Source of the DNA: Pseudomonadota bacterium
GTDB lineage: Bacteria; Bdellovibrionota; Bacteriovoracia; Bacteriovoracales; Bacteriovoracaceae
NCBI GenBank assembly: GCA_023432655.1
Contig: JAEYUK010000081.1
Location: 1-6,103 of the forward strand
DNA length: 6,103 nt
Direction of reading: 5' to 3'
In this document: positions 4,867 through 6,103 of the stretch, piece by piece
How positions within the stretch are numbered: position 1 is the stretch's first letter
Layout of the letters: every line of letters begins with the position of its first letter
Position numbers and translations under genes: made by a program
Notes under the pieces: model-generated
What the model saw: the letters and a program-made list of their open reading frames with translations, nothing else
Database searches by the model: none
Told to the model about the DNA's origin: nothing

Positions 4867-6103
4867 ATGAAAACAGCAGTTGCACAGGGACAATTCAGAT
4901 TATCATGTCTCGACCAGAGAGTTCAGGAATCTTTTATCATTGATAAAAAGAAACTGTTAATTGGTTCTTCCGATAGATGTGATTTTCTGGTTAATGACAA
5001 ATCAGTCTCATCTATACACGCTTTTCTCTATGTTAACGGAGAGGGATTCCTGGTAAAAGACCTTTGTTCCGAAGCCGGCGTATTCGTCAATGGTAGAAGA
5101 GTTGAGGAAGCGACTCTATTTGCGGGAGATACCCTTACAATTGGAACACTCAGTTTTTCCATTGAATCAATGGAGACAGAGGGATCTGTCTTTAACCCAG
5201 ACGAAGAAATTGCCATTAAAGAAGCCCCTGTCTTTGTAGAACTTCCTTCGAGGGAAGGTCTTGTCTTTATCGATGGTGAGTATTGTGACATTCAATTTGA
5301 TGATTCAGGATTTGAACCTCTTTCCAGCATTCCTGAAGTTCATATTAACGGCGACTATGTACCTCTTGATGGGATTGATGTCCCGCTTGATATAGCTCAC
5401 TCTACTAAAGATAAGCGTCTTGAGATCATTAGCTATGTGAACGGTCTTATGATGGATGTGTCTTATCTTGATCTTAAGAATGGGGATTATCAGCTTAATT
5501 CTGTTAGAAAGACTAAAACTGATATTCTTTTTCATACCTTACAGAATATTAAAATCTTTTCGATTCATAACGGTGAATTGAAGTTTTATGCCAACGAATC
5601 AGTTATTCCTTCTGCTTCATGGGAGAAAATTAATCTTAACGAGCCGTTATTCCTTACCCATGGAGCCGAACAGGTTTCCCTTCGTCTGGTAGAACATGGT
5701 ACTGGATGGAAAGGAATTCCTTACTTCTATCGCGACCGTGAGTTTTTCACTCAAGGTGGTAAAGTATTTGCCGCCGTCTTCTTGCCACTTTTACTTCTAT
5801 TATTTGTAACAATACCAAGTAATGAGGATCTGAAAGAAGAAATGGCGGTGGTATATAAACTTCCGGAAAAAGTACAGAAGCCCACTGAAGCCCAGGAAAA
5901 ATCCGATTTATCTGCCGAAGTCTTAACCAGTAAGACTGAGAATACTGGCCATAAAGAAACACAACAACCTGATAAAAAAGTTGAATTTGCTCAAGCTTCT
6001 CAGAATCAAAAGGTTGTCGCCAAATCTGCAGCTCCTCAAGCGGCGGCGGCCAAGCCTGTTGAAACCGCCCCTGTTAAGGCCTATGAATTCACTAGTTCAG
6101 TTT
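4867..6103 (+). CDS. FHA-domain, single-pass inner-membrane protein, 3' truncated by the window (GltG-like)
   Basis: The frame stays open for 412 codons to the window end, so the C-terminus is missing. Residues about 23-100 form an FHA domain: IGSSDRCDF (32-40), SVSSIHA (46-52), LVKDL (62-66), FVNGRRV (73-79) and GDTLTIG (87-93). FHA domains usually bind phosphothreonine, but here the usual Gly-Arg is Gly33-Ser34 and the Asn of the S-x-N-G motif is Ala70; Ser48 and His51 are kept. Residues about 105-295 are β-rich and unrecognised. One membrane helix follows (about 300-316, VFAAVFLPLLLLLFVTI). The remainder is Lys/Glu/Pro/Ala-rich and should be an extended periplasmic arm, like that of TonB or TolA. 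With no signal peptide, the FHA part should be cytoplasmic. GltG of M. xanthus has this FHA–TM–TonB-like order. The gene starts 2 bases after the lipoprotein gene. A TonB-like C-terminal domain beyond the window is predicted, not seen. Confidence 0.88.
   Translation, partial: MKTAVAQGQFRLSCLDQRVQESFIIDKKKLLIGSSDRCDFLVNDKSVSSIHAFLYVNGEGFLVKDLCSEAGVFVNGRRVEEATLFAGDTLTIGTLSFSIESMETEGSVFNPDEEIAIKEAPVFVELPSREGLVFIDGEYCDIQFDDSGFEPLSSIPEVHINGDYVPLDGIDVPLDIAHSTKDKRLEIISYVNGLMMDVSYLDLKNGDYQLNSVRKTKTDILFHTLQNIKIFSIHNGELKFYANESVIPSASWEKINLNEPLFLTHGAEQVSLRLVEHGTGWKGIPYFYRDREFFTQGGKVFAAVFLPLLLLLFVTIPSNEDLKEEMAVVYKLPEKVQKPTEAQEKSDLSAEVLTSKTENTGHKETQQPDKKVEFAQASQNQKVVAKSAAPQAAAAKPVETAPVKAYEFTSSV

Noticed and set aside
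5028..5962. Minus-strand open frames opposite the FHA gene (5028-5291, 5305-5535, 5747-5962)
   Set aside because: The + strand frame from 4867 is continuous, with an FHA domain and membrane helix. The antisense frames are short and without motifs.
1..6103. A canonical Tol-Pal cluster
   Set aside because: There are two ExbD/TolR genes, a long TPR-like protein and an FHA protein, but no TolA, TolB β-propeller or Pal OmpA-like domain where they would normally follow.

Overview
The window is one uninterrupted stretch of + strand genes with no gap longer than 18 bases. Both ends cut through genes. It holds the 3' end of an ExbB/TolQ/MotA-type channel gene (1-191), two consecutive ExbD/TolR-type genes (210-674, 676-1152), a 961-residue secreted helical-repeat (TPR-like) protein (1154-4039), a 273-residue TPR lipoprotein (4043-4864), and the first 412 codons of an FHA-domain inner-membrane protein that runs off the right edge (4867-6103). 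After the first 18-base gap, genes are separated by only 1 to 3 bases, and each Shine-Dalgarno lies at the end of the preceding gene. This is one operon; its promoter lies left and its terminator right of the window.

The gene content reads as an envelope-spanning, proton-driven machine. One TolQ-like protein and two TolR-like proteins would form the inner-membrane motor. The FHA protein has a cytoplasmic FHA domain, one membrane helix and a Lys/Pro/Ala-rich periplasmic arm, so it could link cytoplasm and periplasm. The large exported repeat protein would be the periplasmic scaffold, and the TPR lipoprotein the outer-membrane attachment. This set (one TolQ + two TolR, a TPR lipoprotein, an FHA/single-TM protein) matches the Agl-Glt gliding machinery of Myxococcus xanthus (AglR/AglQ/AglS, AglT = GltE, GltG, and a large TPR protein such as GltD/AgmU or GltI/AgmK). 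The architectures are seen in the sequence. The Agl-Glt assignment is inference from architecture and gene order, not from alignment.

The organism is a Gram-negative (lipoprotein with lipobox, Tol/Exb proteins, exported periplasmic proteins). The moderately AT-rich composition, lysine-rich proteins and Agl-Glt-like locus suggest a predatory or gliding deltaproteobacterial-type lineage, most likely Bdellovibrionota (for example a Bacteriovorax/Peredibacter-like bacterium) rather than GC-rich Myxococcota. This lineage call is tentative.

No RNA genes, mobile elements, CRISPR arrays, internal promoters or terminators were found.
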